A stretch of 64,000 nt of DNA from NCBI RefSeq assembly GCF_900091465.1, contig NZ_FMHV01000002.1, positions 6,138,001-6,202,000 on the forward strand, written 5' to 3'. This DNA comes from Micromonospora rhizosphaerae (GTDB taxonomy: Bacteria; Actinomycetota; Actinomycetes; Mycobacteriales; Micromonosporaceae). Below the pieces are notes generated by a model. The model saw only the letters and a list, made by a program, of their open reading frames with translations, was not told the origin of the DNA and ran no database searches. Below are positions 1 to 9,358 of the stretch, in pieces (positions within the stretch are counted from its first letter, which is position 1; each line of letters begins with the position of its first letter). The position numbers and the translations under genes are program-made.

Positions 1-1175
1 TGCCACTGGGCGGCCGCGGAGGCGGCGGTGTTGCGCAGCCGGGGGCTGATCGTGCCGAGGGCCGCGTCGCGGGCGCGCAACGCCAAGCGGCCCCGGGTCT
101 GCAGCACCGCGGACATCCGGCGGGTCTGCCGGACCATCGTCGCCGCGCGGGGGCGGCGCAGCCGGTCGTACGACTGCACGGCGTCGGGCAGCCGGGACTC
201 GCGCAGCAGCGCGGCGAGGGTGGCCGCGTCCTCGAAGGCGAGGCAGGCGCCCTGCCCGAGGTGGGGCGGCATGGCGTGCGCCGCGTCGCCGAGCAGCACC
301 ACGCCGCCGGGCCCGGCCGGGAAGCCGTACGTGCGCGGCAGCGGGCGCAGCTCGCGGATCTCCTGCTGGACCAGGTCGATCGGGTCGGTCGCGTCGAGCA
401 GCTCGGCGATCGGCGCGGGCCAGCCGGCGTACCAGCGCTTGAGCAGCGCGAGCTGGGTCTCCGGCGGCTCCGGGCGGGGCGCGCCTGCGGCGGTGGCCAC
501 CCAGTAGACGCCGCCCCGGCTGGACCCACCGGCCCCGCCGCGCTCACCGAGCGAGGCGGCCACGAAGCGGTACCCGGCGCCGAGGACCTCCCCGCCCACC
601 GACCGCTCGTCCGCCAGCCGGGGCACCCGGTACCAGGGGATCACCGCCCGCCAGGCCGCGCAGCCGGAGCTGACCACCGCCGCCTCGGGGGCGAGCTGGC
701 GGCGGATCTCGCTGTCGGTGCCGTCGGCGGCGACCACCAGGTCCGCCTCGACGGTGTGCCGGCCGTCGCCGACCGCGGGACGCTCCCCGGAGACCCTGCG
801 GACCGTCCGGACGGTCACCCCGGTCCGCAGCTCCACCCGGTCGCCGAGGCCGGCGATCAGCGCGTCGTGCAGGTCCTCCCGGTGCACCACCACCGGCATC
901 CGGTCGGCCGGCGTGGGGCGGGGTTGCACCAGCCACTGCCCGTCCGGGCGGCGGACGCCGCCGTCGGGCAGCGGCGTGGCGATCGCGTCCAGCCCGGCGC
1001 CGAGGCCCAGGGCGCGCAGCGCGCGTACCCCGTTGGGCCAGAGCACCACGGCCGTCGGTTCCGGACGGACCCGGTCGGCCCGTTCGAGGAGGGTGACCCG
1101 CCAGCCGGAGCGGGCCAGCGCGCCGGCCACCGCCAGGCCACCGAGCCCGGCGCCGACCACCACCGCGGTACGCAT
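1..1175 (-). CDS. FAD-dependent monooxygenase (partial, C-terminus off the window)
   Basis: The product should be a flavin hydroxylase of the p-hydroxybenzoate/salicylate hydroxylase group, which uses NAD(P)H and O2; the substrate cannot be read from sequence. The N-terminal FAD-binding GAGLGG motif is at residues 8-13. A VVAADG motif follows in the middle and a LLGDAAHAMPPHLGQG stretch, the conserved GD motif that binds the FAD ribityl chain, lies further on. About 391 residues are present and the frame is still open at base 1, so the 3' end is missing. The ATG start is 14 bp downstream of the lgt stop on the same strand, so the two may be co-transcribed. Confidence 0.85.
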   Translation of the reverse strand, partial: MRTAVVVGAGLGGLAVAGALARSGWRVTLLERADRVRPEPTAVVLWPNGVRALRALGLGAGLDAIATPLPDGGVRRPDGQWLVQPRPTPADRMPVVVHREDLHDALIAGLGDRVELRTGVTVRTVRRVSGERPAVGDGRHTVEADLVVAADGTDSEIRRQLAPEAAVVSSGCAAWRAVIPWYRVPRLADERSVGGEVLGAGYRFVAASLGERGGAGGSSRGGVYWVATAAGAPRPEPPETQLALLKRWYAGWPAPIAELLDATDPIDLVQQEIRELRPLPRTYGFPAGPGGVVLLGDAAHAMPPHLGQGACLAFEDAATLAALLRESRLPDAVQSYDRLRRPRAATMVRQTRRMSAVLQTRGRLALRARDAALGTISPRLRNTAASAAAQW

Positions 1176-1188
1176 CGCGTTCCCTCGC

Positions 1189-2484
1189 TCAGCTGTCCCG
1201 GTCGGCGGGGCGGGCACCGGTGGCACCCGCCCGGTCCTCGGCGTCCGGCGCGTCCTCGCCGGCCGCCGGATCGGTCGCGGCGTCCCGGGGCTCCGCGGCG
1301 CGGCCGGCCCCGTCGCCGCGGGCGGAGTCCTCCGCCGCGCCCACAGCGGGCCGGTCCTCGTCGGCGGGCTCGCCCACGGCCGGAGAGCCGGCCGTCCCGG
1401 CCGGTGCCGTCGACCCGGCACCGTCCCCGCTGTCGTCGGCCGTCGTGTCCTCCGGCTCGGCCGGCTCCTCGGGCACCACGCCGGTCTCCCGGTACGCGCG
1501 GAACTGCTCCTCGCTCACCACCCGGTAGCCCTCCGGTGCGACCGGACGCCCACCCTCGCGCGCCGAGAGGTCGACCTGCGACACGTCGCCGCCGGCGGGC
1601 GGGACCGGGATCGCGGGGACGCCGGTCGGGATGAGGTACTCCCGGGGCCCGCGGACCCGCAGGAAGTAGATCAGCGCGCCGAGGAAGACCAGCGCGGCGG
1701 TCCAGACGTTGAGCCGCAGGCCGAGGATGTGGTTCGCCTCGTCGGTGCGCATCAGCTCGATCCAGAACCGCCCGGCGGTGTAACCCATCACGTACAGCGC
1801 GAACGCCCGGCCCCGGCCGAAGCGCAGCTTCCGGTCCAGGACGAGGACCAGGACGGCGACGCCGACGTTCCACAGCGCCTCGTAGAGGAAGGTCGGGTGG
1901 TAGAGCCCCGGCTGAAGGACCGGGTTGCCGGCCTCGTCGCGCAGTGCGTGCCCGGGGTTGTCCGGGTCCATCACGTGGACCTCGAGCCCCCACGGCAGCG
2001 TCGTACGGCCGCCGTAGAGCTCGTTGTTGAACCAGTTGCCGAACCGGCCGACCGCCTGGGCCAGCGGCAGGCCCGGCGCGAGCGCGTCGGCCACCACGGC
2101 GAACGGGATGCCGAGCTGCCGGGCGGCGATCCAGGCGCCGAGGGCGCCACCGGCGACCGCGCCCCAGATGCCGAGGCCACCCTCCCAGATGGCGAACACC
2201 TTGAGCGGCTGCCCGTCGGCGCCGAAGTACTTCTCCGGCGAGGTGATCACGTGGTAGATCCGGGCGCCGATGATGCCGGTGGGCACCGCCCAGACGGCGA
2301 TGTCGAGCACCGCGCCGGGGGCGACGCCGCGCTGACGCAGCCGGCGTTCGGTCACCACGCAGGCCACCACGATGCCGAGGATGATGCAGAGCGCGTACGC
2401 CCGGACCGGGACCGGTCCGAGCGGCCAGACGGCGGTGCTGGGGCTGGGCAGGGCCGCCAGTGGGGTCATCGGGGCGAGGGTCAC
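1189..2484 (-). CDS. lgt: Prolipoprotein diacylglyceryl transferase
   Basis: Lgt moves diacylglycerol from phosphatidylglycerol to the lipobox cysteine of preprolipoproteins in the cytoplasmic membrane, the first step of lipoprotein maturation. The protein (431 aa) has several membrane segments and the Lgt signature around AVGRFGNWFNNELYG. The C-terminus carries an acidic, Ala/Glu/Asp-rich tail of more than 100 residues, as is common in actinomycete Lgt. I chose the GTG at 2484 because a TAGCGT -10 box ends 8 bp upstream, which fits a leaderless message; an ATG 15 bp further in is possible. lspA, the next enzyme of the pathway, is at 40.2-40.8 kb. Confidence 0.95.
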   Translation of the reverse strand: MTLAPMTPLAALPSPSTAVWPLGPVPVRAYALCIILGIVVACVVTERRLRQRGVAPGAVLDIAVWAVPTGIIGARIYHVITSPEKYFGADGQPLKVFAIWEGGLGIWGAVAGGALGAWIAARQLGIPFAVVADALAPGLPLAQAVGRFGNWFNNELYGGRTTLPWGLEVHVMDPDNPGHALRDEAGNPVLQPGLYHPTFLYEALWNVGVAVLVLVLDRKLRFGRGRAFALYVMGYTAGRFWIELMRTDEANHILGLRLNVWTAALVFLGALIYFLRVRGPREYLIPTGVPAIPVPPAGGDVSQVDLSAREGGRPVAPEGYRVVSEEQFRAYRETGVVPEEPAEPEDTTADDSGDGAGSTAPAGTAGSPAVGEPADEDRPAVGAAEDSARGDGAGRAAEPRDAATDPAAGEDAPDAEDRAGATGARPADRDS

Positions 2485-2492
2485 GAGTGAAC

Positions 2493-2498
2493 ACGCTA
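2493..2498 (-). promoter_or_regulatory. Putative -10 box of lgt, leaderless
   Basis: TAGCGT on the minus strand ends 8 bp before the GTG start of lgt. No Shine-Dalgarno sequence is seen there. The -35 region is not recognisable. Confidence 0.4.
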
Positions 2499-2550
2499 CC
2501 GCTGTGGACCGTCCCCGCGGCACCCCGGTCCCACCGGGTTCGTCGGTCGG

Positions 2551-2579
2551 CTGACTTCTGGTTTGCGCGGTCGTAGGCT
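2551..2579 (+). promoter_or_regulatory. Putative promoter of the Nudix gene, leaderless
   Basis: CTGACT (2551-2556) and TAGGCT (2574-2579) are separated by 17 bp, matching the vegetative -35/-10 pattern. The ATG follows 8 bp after the -10 box, so the message is probably leaderless. Confidence 0.5.
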
Positions 2580-2587
2580 CTTTGTCC

Positions 2588-3196
2588 ATGGGCGCGCTCA
2601 CCTGGGCGGTCGCCGCGGTCGTCAGCGACGCGGCCGGTCGGATGCTGCTCTGCCGGCAGGGCCGGGGTGAGCGCCGCTGGGGGCTGCCCGGCGGGCGGCT
2701 GCGCCGCGACGAGAGCCCGCAGGCCGCGGTGATCCGGGACATCCGCGCCGAGACCGGTTGGGAGATCGAGGTCGTCGACCTGGTGGGGCTCTACCGGCTC
2801 ACCGACCCGGGCTCTTCCCCGCCCTCGGCCGGGCGGTGCGGCCCGCTGCCGGATGTGCTGGTGCACGTCTTCCGCGCCCGGGCGAGCGGCGAGACGCCGA
2901 CGGCGAACCCGGTGGGTGGCTGCCAGCCGGCCTGGCACGATCCCGGCGGCCTGCCGGAAGCGATCACCCCGATCACCCGGGTGGCCGTCGCCGACGCGCT
3001 GGCCGGACGGTCGGGAGTGCTGCGGGACGCCGTGCGGGAGGGGCCACCGCCCGCCGGCCCGCTCGCCGGGGCGGACCGTCCCGGCGAGCCCGCGTCCCGG
3101 TCAGCACCAACCGGCGTCGCGATGCCGCCCGGGGCGGCCGCCGGCGGCGTCCCGCCTGGGCCGCGGACTCCACCGGTCCCGCGACCCGGCGGCTGA
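2588..3196 (+). CDS. Nudix hydrolase-like protein with degenerate Nudix box
   Basis: Nudix proteins hydrolyse nucleoside diphosphates linked to another group. The 202-aa product has the box G-x5-E-x7 followed by RDIRAETGW. Compared with the family consensus REUxEExGU, the first Glu is Asp and one of the paired metal-binding Glu residues is Ala, so activity is uncertain. The last ~60 residues are a Pro/Gly/Ala-rich tail of no known function. The ATG is preferred over a TTG two codons upstream because it fits the leaderless promoter. The gene is divergent from lgt and convergent with trpA. Confidence 0.75.
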   Translation: MGALTWAVAAVVSDAAGRMLLCRQGRGERRWGLPGGRLRRDESPQAAVIRDIRAETGWEIEVVDLVGLYRLTDPGSSPPSAGRCGPLPDVLVHVFRARASGETPTANPVGGCQPAWHDPGGLPEAITPITRVAVADALAGRSGVLRDAVREGPPPAGPLAGADRPGEPASRSAPTGVAMPPGAAAGGVPPGPRTPPVPRPGG

Positions 3197-3201
3197 GCCG
3201 A

Positions 3202-3275
3202 GATCCACTCCGCTTGCGGCAGACGGCGGTATCCCGGGCGCGGGAAAGCGCGACCTCCCGCAAGGCGAGGCGATC
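3202..3275. repeat. Palindromic intergenic element, copy 1
   Basis: A 74-bp imperfect palindrome begins GATCCACTC and ends GCGAGGCGATC. The inner arms CTTGCGG/CCGCAAG and a central TCCCG...CGGGA hairpin can pair. It lies just after the Nudix stop and is related to the elements at 3430-3502 and 26430-26504. All three lie between convergent genes, so a bidirectional terminator role is likely (inference). Confidence 0.6.
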
Positions 3276-3293
3276 AACGCCGCGCCCGGCCGC

Positions 3294-3411
3294 GAGGGCA
3301 GGCCGGGGGCGGGCCAAGAGGGCGGGCCGGGGGCGGGCCAAGAGGGCGGGCCGGGGGCGGGCCAAGAGGGCGGGCCGGGGGCGGGCCGAGAGGGCGGGCC
3401 GGGGGCGGGCG
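3294..3411. repeat. 24-bp tandem repeat array, about five copies
   Basis: The unit GAGGGCGGGCCGGGGGCGGG plus CCAA starts at 3294, 3318, 3342, 3366 and 3390; the last copy is truncated. Copies differ by only one or two bases (a G-to-A in the first, CCGA for CCAA in the fourth). The array is G-rich on the plus strand with repeated GGGGG runs. It sits exactly between two palindromic elements in the gap between the Nudix gene and trpA. Open frames through it are low-complexity and are not considered genes. Confidence 0.85.
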
Positions 3412-3429
3412 CGCCCCGGTGCGCCCAAG

Positions 3430-3502
3430 AACCACTCCACTTGCGGCAGACGGTGGCATCCCGGCCGCGGGAAGGCGCGACATGCCGCAAAGGGAGTCGA
3501 GC
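3430..3502. repeat. Palindromic intergenic element, copy 2
   Basis: This is a close relative of the element at 3202-3275. The left arm CACTCCACTTGCGGCA pairs with the right arm TGCCGCAAAGGGAGTCG with few mismatches, around an inner TCCCGGCCGCGGGA hairpin. It lies 3' of trpA, which is read from the other strand. Confidence 0.6.
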
Positions 3503-3548
3503 CACGCCGGGCCACGCCAGGCCGACCGGGTGGCGGGGCTGCGGCCGG

Positions 3549-4352
3549 TCAGCGCGCGGGGTGGCGGACGCCCTCGGCGAGTTCGGCGCTCAGCGCGCGC
3601 AGGGCGGACCGGCCGGCCGCCTCGTCCGGGGCGTCGAGCAGGCAGCGAACCAGCGCGCTGCCCACGATGACGCCGTCGGCGTACCCGGCGACCGTGCCGG
3701 CCTGGGCGCCGGTGCCGACGCCCAGGCCGACGCCGACCGGCAGGTCGGTGACCTCGCGGACCCGGGAGACCAGGATCGGGGCGGCCTCGGAGGTCTGCGC
3801 CCGGGCGCCGGTGACGCCCATGATCGCGGTGGCGTAGACGAAACCCCGGCAGTGCTCCACCGTCATCTTCAGCCGGGCGTCGGTGGAGGACGGCGAGACC
3901 AGGAACGTCCGGTCCAGCCCGTGGGCGTCGGAGGCGGCCAGCCACTCGTCGGCCTCCTCCGGGATCAGGTCCGGGGTGATCAGGCCGGTGCCGCCCGCGG
4001 CGGCGAGGTCCCGGGCGAAGGCGTCGACGCCGTACTGCTCGATCGGGTTCCAGTAGGTCATGGTGACCACCGGGGCGCCGGTGGCCGCCACCGCCTCGAT
4101 GATGCGCAGCGTGTCGGCGGTGCGGACGCCGCCGGCGAGGGCGATGTCGCTGGCCTTCTGGATCACCGGGCCGTCCATCACCGGATCGGAGTAGGGGATC
4201 TCCACCTCGATGACGTCCACCCCGGCCTCGACCATCGCGGTCATCGCGGCGATGCTGCCCTCGACGGTCGGGAAACCGGCCGGCATGCAGCCGACCAGCA
4301 CGGCCCGCCCGTCGGCGCGGGCCTTGTCGAAGGCTCCCCCGATGCGACTCAT
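3549..4352 (-). CDS. trpA: Tryptophan synthase alpha chain
   Basis: TrpA cleaves indole-3-glycerol phosphate to indole and glyceraldehyde-3-phosphate and passes indole to TrpB in the alpha2-beta2 complex. The 267-aa product is of normal length. The catalytic Glu49 (in VIEVEIPYSDP) and Asp60 (in VMDGP) are present at the same positions as in the E. coli enzyme. It follows trpB by 3 bp, so translation is probably coupled. The palindromic element at 3430-3502 lies after its stop. Confidence 0.97.
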   Translation of the reverse strand: MSRIGGAFDKARADGRAVLVGCMPAGFPTVEGSIAAMTAMVEAGVDVIEVEIPYSDPVMDGPVIQKASDIALAGGVRTADTLRIIEAVAATGAPVVTMTYWNPIEQYGVDAFARDLAAAGGTGLITPDLIPEEADEWLAASDAHGLDRTFLVSPSSTDARLKMTVEHCRGFVYATAIMGVTGARAQTSEAAPILVSRVREVTDLPVGVGLGVGTGAQAGTVAGYADGVIVGSALVRCLLDAPDEAAGRSALRALSAELAEGVRHPAR

Positions 4353-4355
4353 GCG

Positions 4356-5591
4356 TCACTGCTCCTTGTCGAGGATGCCGAAGTACTCGCCGGCGGTGTG
4401 CACGTCCTTGTCGCCCCGGCCGGAGAGGTTGACCACGATGACCGGCTCCCGGCCCAGCTCGGCGGCGATCCGCGGGGCGATCTTCAGCGCGCCGGCGAGC
4501 GCGTGGGCGCTCTCGATCGCCGGGATGATCCCCTCGGTACGGCAGAGCAGCTCGAACGCGGCCATCGCCTCGCGGTCGGTCACCGGCTCGTACGTGGCCC
4601 GGCCGCTGTCGTGCAGCCAGGCGTGCTCCGGCCCGACGCCCGGGTAGTCCAGCCCGGCGGAGATGGAGTGCGAGTCGATGGTCTGCCCGTCCGAGTTCTG
4701 CAGCACGTACGTCCGCGTGCCGTGCAGCACCCCGGACGAGCCGCCGGTGATGCTGGCCGCGTGCCGGCCGGTCGCCACGCCCTCACCGCCGGCCTCGAAG
4801 CCGTACAGCCGGACGTCGGGGTCGTCGACGAAGGCGTGGAAGATGCCCAGCGCGTTGGAGCCGCCGCCGACGCAGGCCGCGACCGCGTCCGGCAGCGCGC
4901 CGGTCAGGTCCAGGCACTGCTGGCGGGCCTCCTCGCCGATGCCCCGGACGAACGCCCGGACCATCTCGGGGAACGGGTGCGGGCCGGCGGCGGTGCCGAT
5001 CAGGTAGTGGGTGTTCTCGACGTTGGCGACCCAGTCCCGCATCGCCTCGTTCATCGCGTCCTTGAGGGTGCGCGAGCCGGTGGTGACCGGGACGACGGTG
5101 GCACCGAGCATCCGCATCCGGGCCACGTTGAGCGCCTGCCGCTCGGTGTCCACCTCGCCCATGTAGACCACGCACTCGAGGTCGAACAGCGCGGCGGCGG
5201 TGGCGGTGGCGACGCCGTGCTGGCCGGCGCCGGTCTCGGCGATCACCCGGGTCTTGCCCATCCGCTTGGTCAGCAGGGCCTGCCCGAGCACGTTGCGCAC
5301 CTTGTGGGCGCCGGTGTGGTTGAGGTCCTCCCGCTTCAGCAGGATCCGCGCCCCGGCCTTTGCCGAGAACCGCTTGGCGGAGTACAGCAGCGACGGGGTG
5401 CCGGCGTAGTCCCGCAGCAGGGCGTCGAACTCGGCGCGGAACGCCTCATCGGTCATCGCCTTCCGATACGACGCGTCCAGCTCGTCGAGCGCCGCGACCA
5501 GCGCCTCGGGGACGAACCGGCCGCCGAACCGGCCGAAGTGACCGGCGGCGTCGGGAACCTGGAAGGCCGGTGCCGAGGGGTCGGCGCTCAT
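4356..5591 (-). CDS. trpB: Tryptophan synthase beta chain
   Basis: TrpB joins indole and serine to make tryptophan with pyridoxal phosphate. The 411-aa product has the PLP lysine K97 in HTGAHKVRN, the active-site Glu119 in AETGAGQHG, and the phosphate-binding GGGSNALG loop. It lies 41 bp after trpC and 3 bp before trpA, forming a trpC-trpB-trpA unit. Its length and motifs fit the standard TrpB1 type. Confidence 0.97.
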   Translation of the reverse strand: MSADPSAPAFQVPDAAGHFGRFGGRFVPEALVAALDELDASYRKAMTDEAFRAEFDALLRDYAGTPSLLYSAKRFSAKAGARILLKREDLNHTGAHKVRNVLGQALLTKRMGKTRVIAETGAGQHGVATATAAALFDLECVVYMGEVDTERQALNVARMRMLGATVVPVTTGSRTLKDAMNEAMRDWVANVENTHYLIGTAAGPHPFPEMVRAFVRGIGEEARQQCLDLTGALPDAVAACVGGGSNALGIFHAFVDDPDVRLYGFEAGGEGVATGRHAASITGGSSGVLHGTRTYVLQNSDGQTIDSHSISAGLDYPGVGPEHAWLHDSGRATYEPVTDREAMAAFELLCRTEGIIPAIESAHALAGALKIAPRIAAELGREPVIVVNLSGRGDKDVHTAGEYFGILDKEQ

Positions 5592-5632
5592 CGCGGTCTC
5601 CTCTCGCTGCTGACTCGTGGACCCGGCGCGGG

Positions 5633-6523
5633 TCAGCGCACCGGGCGGGGCGTGGCCGGGTGGTTGCCGGCGTTGACCAGCTCGGCGACCGCCTCGCGGG
5701 GGCTCTTCTGGGTGACCAGGCCCTCGCCGACCAGGACCGCGTCGGCGCCCGCCGAGGCGTACCGGATGAGGTCGTGCGGGCCGCGCACGCCGGACTCGGC
5801 GATCTTCACGACGCTGCTCGGCAGGCCGGGCGCGATCCGCTCGAACACCGAGCGGTCGACCTCCAGGGTACGCAGGTCGCGGGCGTTGACCCCGATCACC
5901 TGCGCGCCGGCCTCCAGGGCCCGGTCGGCCTCCTCCTCGGTGTGCACCTCGACCAGCGCGGTCATGCCGAGCGACTCGATCCGCTCCAGGAGCCCGACCA
6001 GCACGTTCTGCTCCAGCGCGGCGACGATCAGCAGCACCAGGTCGGCGCCGTGGACACGCGCCTCGTGCACCTGGTAGCTGGAGACCACGAAGTCCTTGCG
6101 CAGCACCGGGACCTGCACCGCGGCCCGGACGGCGGCCAGGTCGTCGAGCGACCCGCCGAACCAGCGGCCCTCGGTGAGCACGCTGATCGCCCGGGCACCC
6201 CCGGCGGCGTACTCGCCGGCCAGGTCGGCCGGGTCGGCGATCTCGGCGAGCTGCCCCCGCGACGGCGAGGCGCGCTTCACCTCCGCGATCACCGCGACAC
6301 CGGGCCGGCGCAGGGCCGCGTACGCGTCCAGCGGCGGCGGGGCGGCGGCGGCCAGCTCGCGGATCCGCTCCAGCGGCACCTGCTCCTGCCGCCGGGCGAC
6401 GTCCTCGCGCACGCCGGCCAGGATCTCGTCGAGCACGCTTCCGGACGCTGCCGGACCGGCCTCGTCCCCCTCCGCGTGCGCATGCTCAGCAGTCACCAAC
6501 GGACTCCCCTCTCCGGGTGTCAT
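5633..6523 (-). CDS. trpC: Indole-3-glycerol phosphate synthase
   Basis: TrpC closes the indole ring of CdRP with loss of CO2. The 296-aa TIM-barrel protein has the catalytic K83 in [11 protein letters not shown] and K143 in LRKDF. It is a TrpC-only protein without a fused TrpF domain, and no trpF gene is visible. The ATG at 6523 is favoured because a TAGCAT -10 box stands 6 bp upstream; this gives a ~28-residue extension before the conserved [10 protein letters not shown] start. It is the first gene of trpC-trpB-trpA. Confidence 0.95.
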   Translation of the reverse strand: MTPGEGSPLVTAEHAHAEGDEAGPAASGSVLDEILAGVREDVARRQEQVPLERIRELAAAAPPPLDAYAALRRPGVAVIAEVKRASPSRGQLAEIADPADLAGEYAAGGARAISVLTEGRWFGGSLDDLAAVRAAVQVPVLRKDFVVSSYQVHEARVHGADLVLLIVAALEQNVLVGLLERIESLGMTALVEVHTEEEADRALEAGAQVIGVNARDLRTLEVDRSVFERIAPGLPSSVVKIAESGVRGPHDLIRYASAGADAVLVGEGLVTQKSPREAVAELVNAGNHPATPRPVR

Positions 6524-6922
6524 GGGCCGATGCTAGGGGGCGCGACCTGGCGACAAGTGCCCGGGGGTATGGCGCTCCTCACGAAATGGGCTGTGGCATG
6601 ATGACCGACTTCGGGTGAACGCGATGTCACGCAGCGCCACCGCGCCCATCGACGGCCGTCACCCGCGGCCGCCCACCGCCGCGGACGGCGCATCGATTGC
6701 CGCCCATACCCCCATCTCACCACGGTCGGCCGGACCCCGCAGGATCGCGACCGCCGTCGATGCTGTGAGCAAGCTCAAGGACGAACGGCCCTGCCCAGGT
6801 CATCCACCCCGGACGGACCGTTGACGCGGGGTTCACGACGGTGAAACGTGGGCCGGGCAGGATCGTCCTCGGGCAGACTCGATGAGGCGCCGGCCAACCG
6901 TCGCCAACGATCTCCATGCGGG
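6524..6922. other. Intergenic region with divergent promoters for trpC and the 89-aa gene
   Basis: About 400 bp without a convincing gene. On the minus strand TAGCAT (6530-6535) is a good -10 for a leaderless trpC message. On the plus strand TTGACG (6821-6826) is a -35-like hexamer, but its expected -10 (AAACGT, 6844-6849) is weak. I see no tryptophan-rich leader peptide or clear attenuator. Confidence 0.4.
6530..6535 (-). promoter_or_regulatory. -10 box of trpC, leaderless
   Basis: TAGCAT on the minus strand is followed by 6 bp and then the ATG of trpC, which places the transcript start at or next to the start codon. A TTGTCG hexamer stands 15 bp further upstream as a possible, short-spaced -35. 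Confidence 0.5.
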
Positions 6923-6928
6923 GTGACC

Positions 6929-7198
6929 ATGAGTACCAACGACCCGAACTCGAGCATCGGACTGACCACCATCTCCCGGACCGTCGCGTCGCTCGCCGCC
7001 GGCGTGGTGCACACCCTCGAACGCGCCGTGGTCGGCGACGGCCGGATGCGTACCGCCCGGGGCAACGCCTGGGAGGCGGTCTGCGCCGACCGGGCCCGCG
7101 CCGAGCAGCGCCGGGAGCTGGACCGCCTGGTGGCCGAGCTGGCCGCCGCCCGCGCCGCGGCGCGGCGCGAGGTCCGGGACACCCACCCGGTCAGCTGA
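6929..7198 (+). CDS. Small conserved-looking protein of unknown function
   Basis: I do not recognise a named family. The 89-aa product has strong actinomycete codon bias. Its second half is a charged, Ala/Arg-rich helix (RAEQRRELDRLVAELAAARA) likely to form a coiled coil. An in-frame GTG two codons upstream is an alternative start. Its last 8 bp overlap the end of the convergent Trp-associated membrane protein gene. Confidence 0.6.
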   Translation: MSTNDPNSSIGLTTISRTVASLAAGVVHTLERAVVGDGRMRTARGNAWEAVCADRARAEQRRELDRLVAELAAARAAARREVRDTHPVS

Positions 7199-7808
7199 CC
7201 GTCGGGTCCTCGCCCCGGTCCAGCGCGTCCCAGGCGTCCCGGGTGCCCCGGCCGACCGCCGGGCCGCCCGTGCCGGACGACTTCCCGGAGCGGGCCGGCC
7301 GCTCGTACCGGGCCCCCATCGCCGGCCAGGCGCCGCCGCGCAGCGCGGTGAGCAGCCCGCCCGCCGCGGCGACCAGGCCGCCGACCAGGCAGAGCGCCGG
7401 CCACTGCCGGCTCACCTGACCACTGAACCCGGCCACCAGTCCGTAGCCGCCGCCGGCCGCCACGGCCAGGCCGAGCAGGGCCAGCAGAGCACCGAGCAGC
7501 CGGCGCACCCGGTTGCGGGTGGCCAGCACGGCGCCGCCCCCGGCGAGGGCCACCAGCGCCAGCGCGGAGACCCAGGGCAGCAGGTCCGCGCCGGTGCGGG
7601 CCTGCCGCGACGGCGGCAGCGACCCCCGCGCGGTCAGCTCGACCGACCAGGTGCGGGTCGCCGCCCAGAACGCCAGGCCCGCCCCGGCCAGGCAGAGGAG
7701 CATCGCGTACGTCAGCTCGCGTCGCCCTCGCGCGTCGACCGGCTTGGGCGGCTCGGCGGGCGCTCCGGCGGGGCTGGGCGGCCCGGCGGGGGCGAACGGC
7801 CCGCTCAT
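7191..7808 (-). CDS. Trp biosynthesis-associated membrane protein (TIGR02234 type)
   Basis: Members of this actinobacterial family sit next to trp genes; their function is unknown. The 205-aa product has a Pro/Ala-rich N-terminus, four predicted membrane segments (roughly residues 31-50, 75-95, 105-125 and 135-155) and a hydrophilic C-terminus. Its ATG overlaps the trpE stop by 4 bp, so it is the last gene of hisI-trpE-TIGR02234. Confidence 0.85.
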   Translation of the reverse strand: MSGPFAPAGPPSPAGAPAEPPKPVDARGRRELTYAMLLCLAGAGLAFWAATRTWSVELTARGSLPPSRQARTGADLLPWVSALALVALAGGGAVLATRNRVRRLLGALLALLGLAVAAGGGYGLVAGFSGQVSRQWPALCLVGGLVAAAGGLLTALRGGAWPAMGARYERPARSGKSSGTGGPAVGRGTRDAWDALDRGEDPTVS

Positions 7809-9358
7809 CGGGCCGCCCGGAGAGTCTCGGCGGCGGCGATGGCGGCGAGCACCGCGGCGGCCTTGTTGCGGGTCTCCTGGTCTTCGGCGGCGGGATCGGA
7901 ATCGGCCACCACGCCCGCCCCGGCCTGCACGTACGCCCGCCCGTCGCGGATCAGCGCGGTGCGGATCGCGATCGCCATGTCCAGGTCGCCACCGAAGCCG
8001 AAGTAGCCCACGGTGCCACCGTAGAGGCCCCGCCGGACCGGCTCCAGCTCCTCGATGATCTCCATGGCCCGGACCTTGGGCGCGCCGGAGAGGGTGCCGG
8101 CCGGGAAGGTCGCGGCGAGCGCGTCGAAGGCGGTCCGGTCCTCCCGCAGCTCCCCCACCACCGTGGAGACGATGTGCATCACATGGCTGTACCGCTCGAT
8201 GGTGGCGAATTCCGGGACCTCGACCGTGCCGGGCCGGCAGACCCGGCCCAGGTCGTTGCGGCCCAGGTCGACCAGCATCACGTGCTCGGAGCGCTCCTTC
8301 GGGTCGGCGAGCAGCTCGGCGGCGAGCCGGGCGTCGGCCTCCGCGGTGCCGCCGCGTGGCCGGGTGCCGGCGATCGGGTGCAGCAACGCCCGCCGCCGGC
8401 CGTCGGCCCCGGTGCTGACCTTCAGGTGCGCCTCCGGTGAGGAGCCGACGATGTCGAAGCCGTCGAAGCGGAGCAGGTACATGTACGGGCTGGGGTTGGT
8501 GGTGCGCAGCACCCGGTAGACGTCGAGCGGGTCGGCGTGGGTCCGTCGCTCGAAGCGCTGGGCGAGCACGATCTGGAAGCACTCGCCGGCCCGGATCGCC
8601 TCCTTGGCCGCCTCCACCGCCTTCGGGTAGCCGCCGGAGGGGGTACGGCTGACCACCTCGCCCGCCGGCGGCTGGTCGACGGTCGAGATCATGGGCGGAA
8701 TCGGTCGGGACAGCGCGGTGGTCATCGCGTCCAGCCGTCCGACGGCGTGGTGGTAGGCCGCCGCGACGAGCGGCTCGCGGTCGGGCGCGTCCGGCGGCGG
8801 CAGGATCGCGTTCGCGACCAGGATCGCCGAGCCCTCGTAGTGGTCGAGCACCACCAGGTCGGTGGCGAGCATCATGCCCAGCTCGGGCACGCCGAGGTCG
8901 TCCTCGGTCAGCTCGGGCAGCCGCTCGAAGCGGCGGATCAGGTCGTACCCGAGGTAGCCCACCATGCCGCCGGTCAGCGGCGGCATCCCGCTGGCCGGGT
9001 CCCAGGCCGGGCCGGCCAGCGCCGCGACGGTCTCGCGCAGCACCCGGACCGGGTCGCCGGACGCCGGCACCCCGGCCGGCGGCTCCCCGGTCCAGACCGC
9101 GGCGCCGTCCCGCTCGGTGAGGGTGGCGCTGCTGCGTACCCCGATGAACGAATAGCGCGACCAGGCCATCCCGGCCGAACCGACGCCCTGCTCGGCGGAT
9201 TCCAGCAGGAAGGTGCCGGGGCCACCGGCGAGCTTGCGGTAGACCCCGACCGGGGTCTCCGCGTCGGCGAGCAGCCGCCGGGTGACCGGGACCACCCGCC
9301 AGCGGGCCGCCAGGTCGGTGAAGGTCGCCAGGTCCGGGCTGACCGTGCCGGTGGTCAT
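7805..9358 (-). CDS. trpE: Anthranilate synthase component I
   Basis: TrpE makes anthranilate from chorismate, with TrpG supplying ammonia from glutamine; no trpG is in the window. The 517-aa product has the N-terminal LLES motif (residues 51-54) linked to tryptophan feedback inhibition, and the C-terminal chorismate-binding domain with PIAGTRPRG, a [20 protein letters not shown] block and SGAPKVRAM. It overlaps hisI and the downstream membrane gene by 4 bp each, so translation is coupled. trpD is also absent here. Confidence 0.96.
   Translation of the reverse strand: MTTGTVSPDLATFTDLAARWRVVPVTRRLLADAETPVGVYRKLAGGPGTFLLESAEQGVGSAGMAWSRYSFIGVRSSATLTERDGAAVWTGEPPAGVPASGDPVRVLRETVAALAGPAWDPASGMPPLTGGMVGYLGYDLIRRFERLPELTEDDLGVPELGMMLATDLVVLDHYEGSAILVANAILPPPDAPDREPLVAAAYHHAVGRLDAMTTALSRPIPPMISTVDQPPAGEVVSRTPSGGYPKAVEAAKEAIRAGECFQIVLAQRFERRTHADPLDVYRVLRTTNPSPYMYLLRFDGFDIVGSSPEAHLKVSTGADGRRRALLHPIAGTRPRGGTAEADARLAAELLADPKERSEHVMLVDLGRNDLGRVCRPGTVEVPEFATIERYSHVMHIVSTVVGELREDRTAFDALAATFPAGTLSGAPKVRAMEIIEELEPVRRGLYGGTVGYFGFGGDLDMAIAIRTALIRDGRAYVQAGAGVVADSDPAAEDQETRNKAAAVLAAIAAAETLRAAR

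Noticed and set aside
3202..3502. Possible CRISPR array
   Set aside because: The units are contiguous 24-bp tandem repeats without spacers, and no cas gene is present.
2853..6077. Very long open frame (over 1000 codons) on the plus strand across trpA, trpB and trpC
   Set aside because: It is antisense to three certain genes, low in complexity, and typical of stop-free shadow frames in GC-rich DNA.
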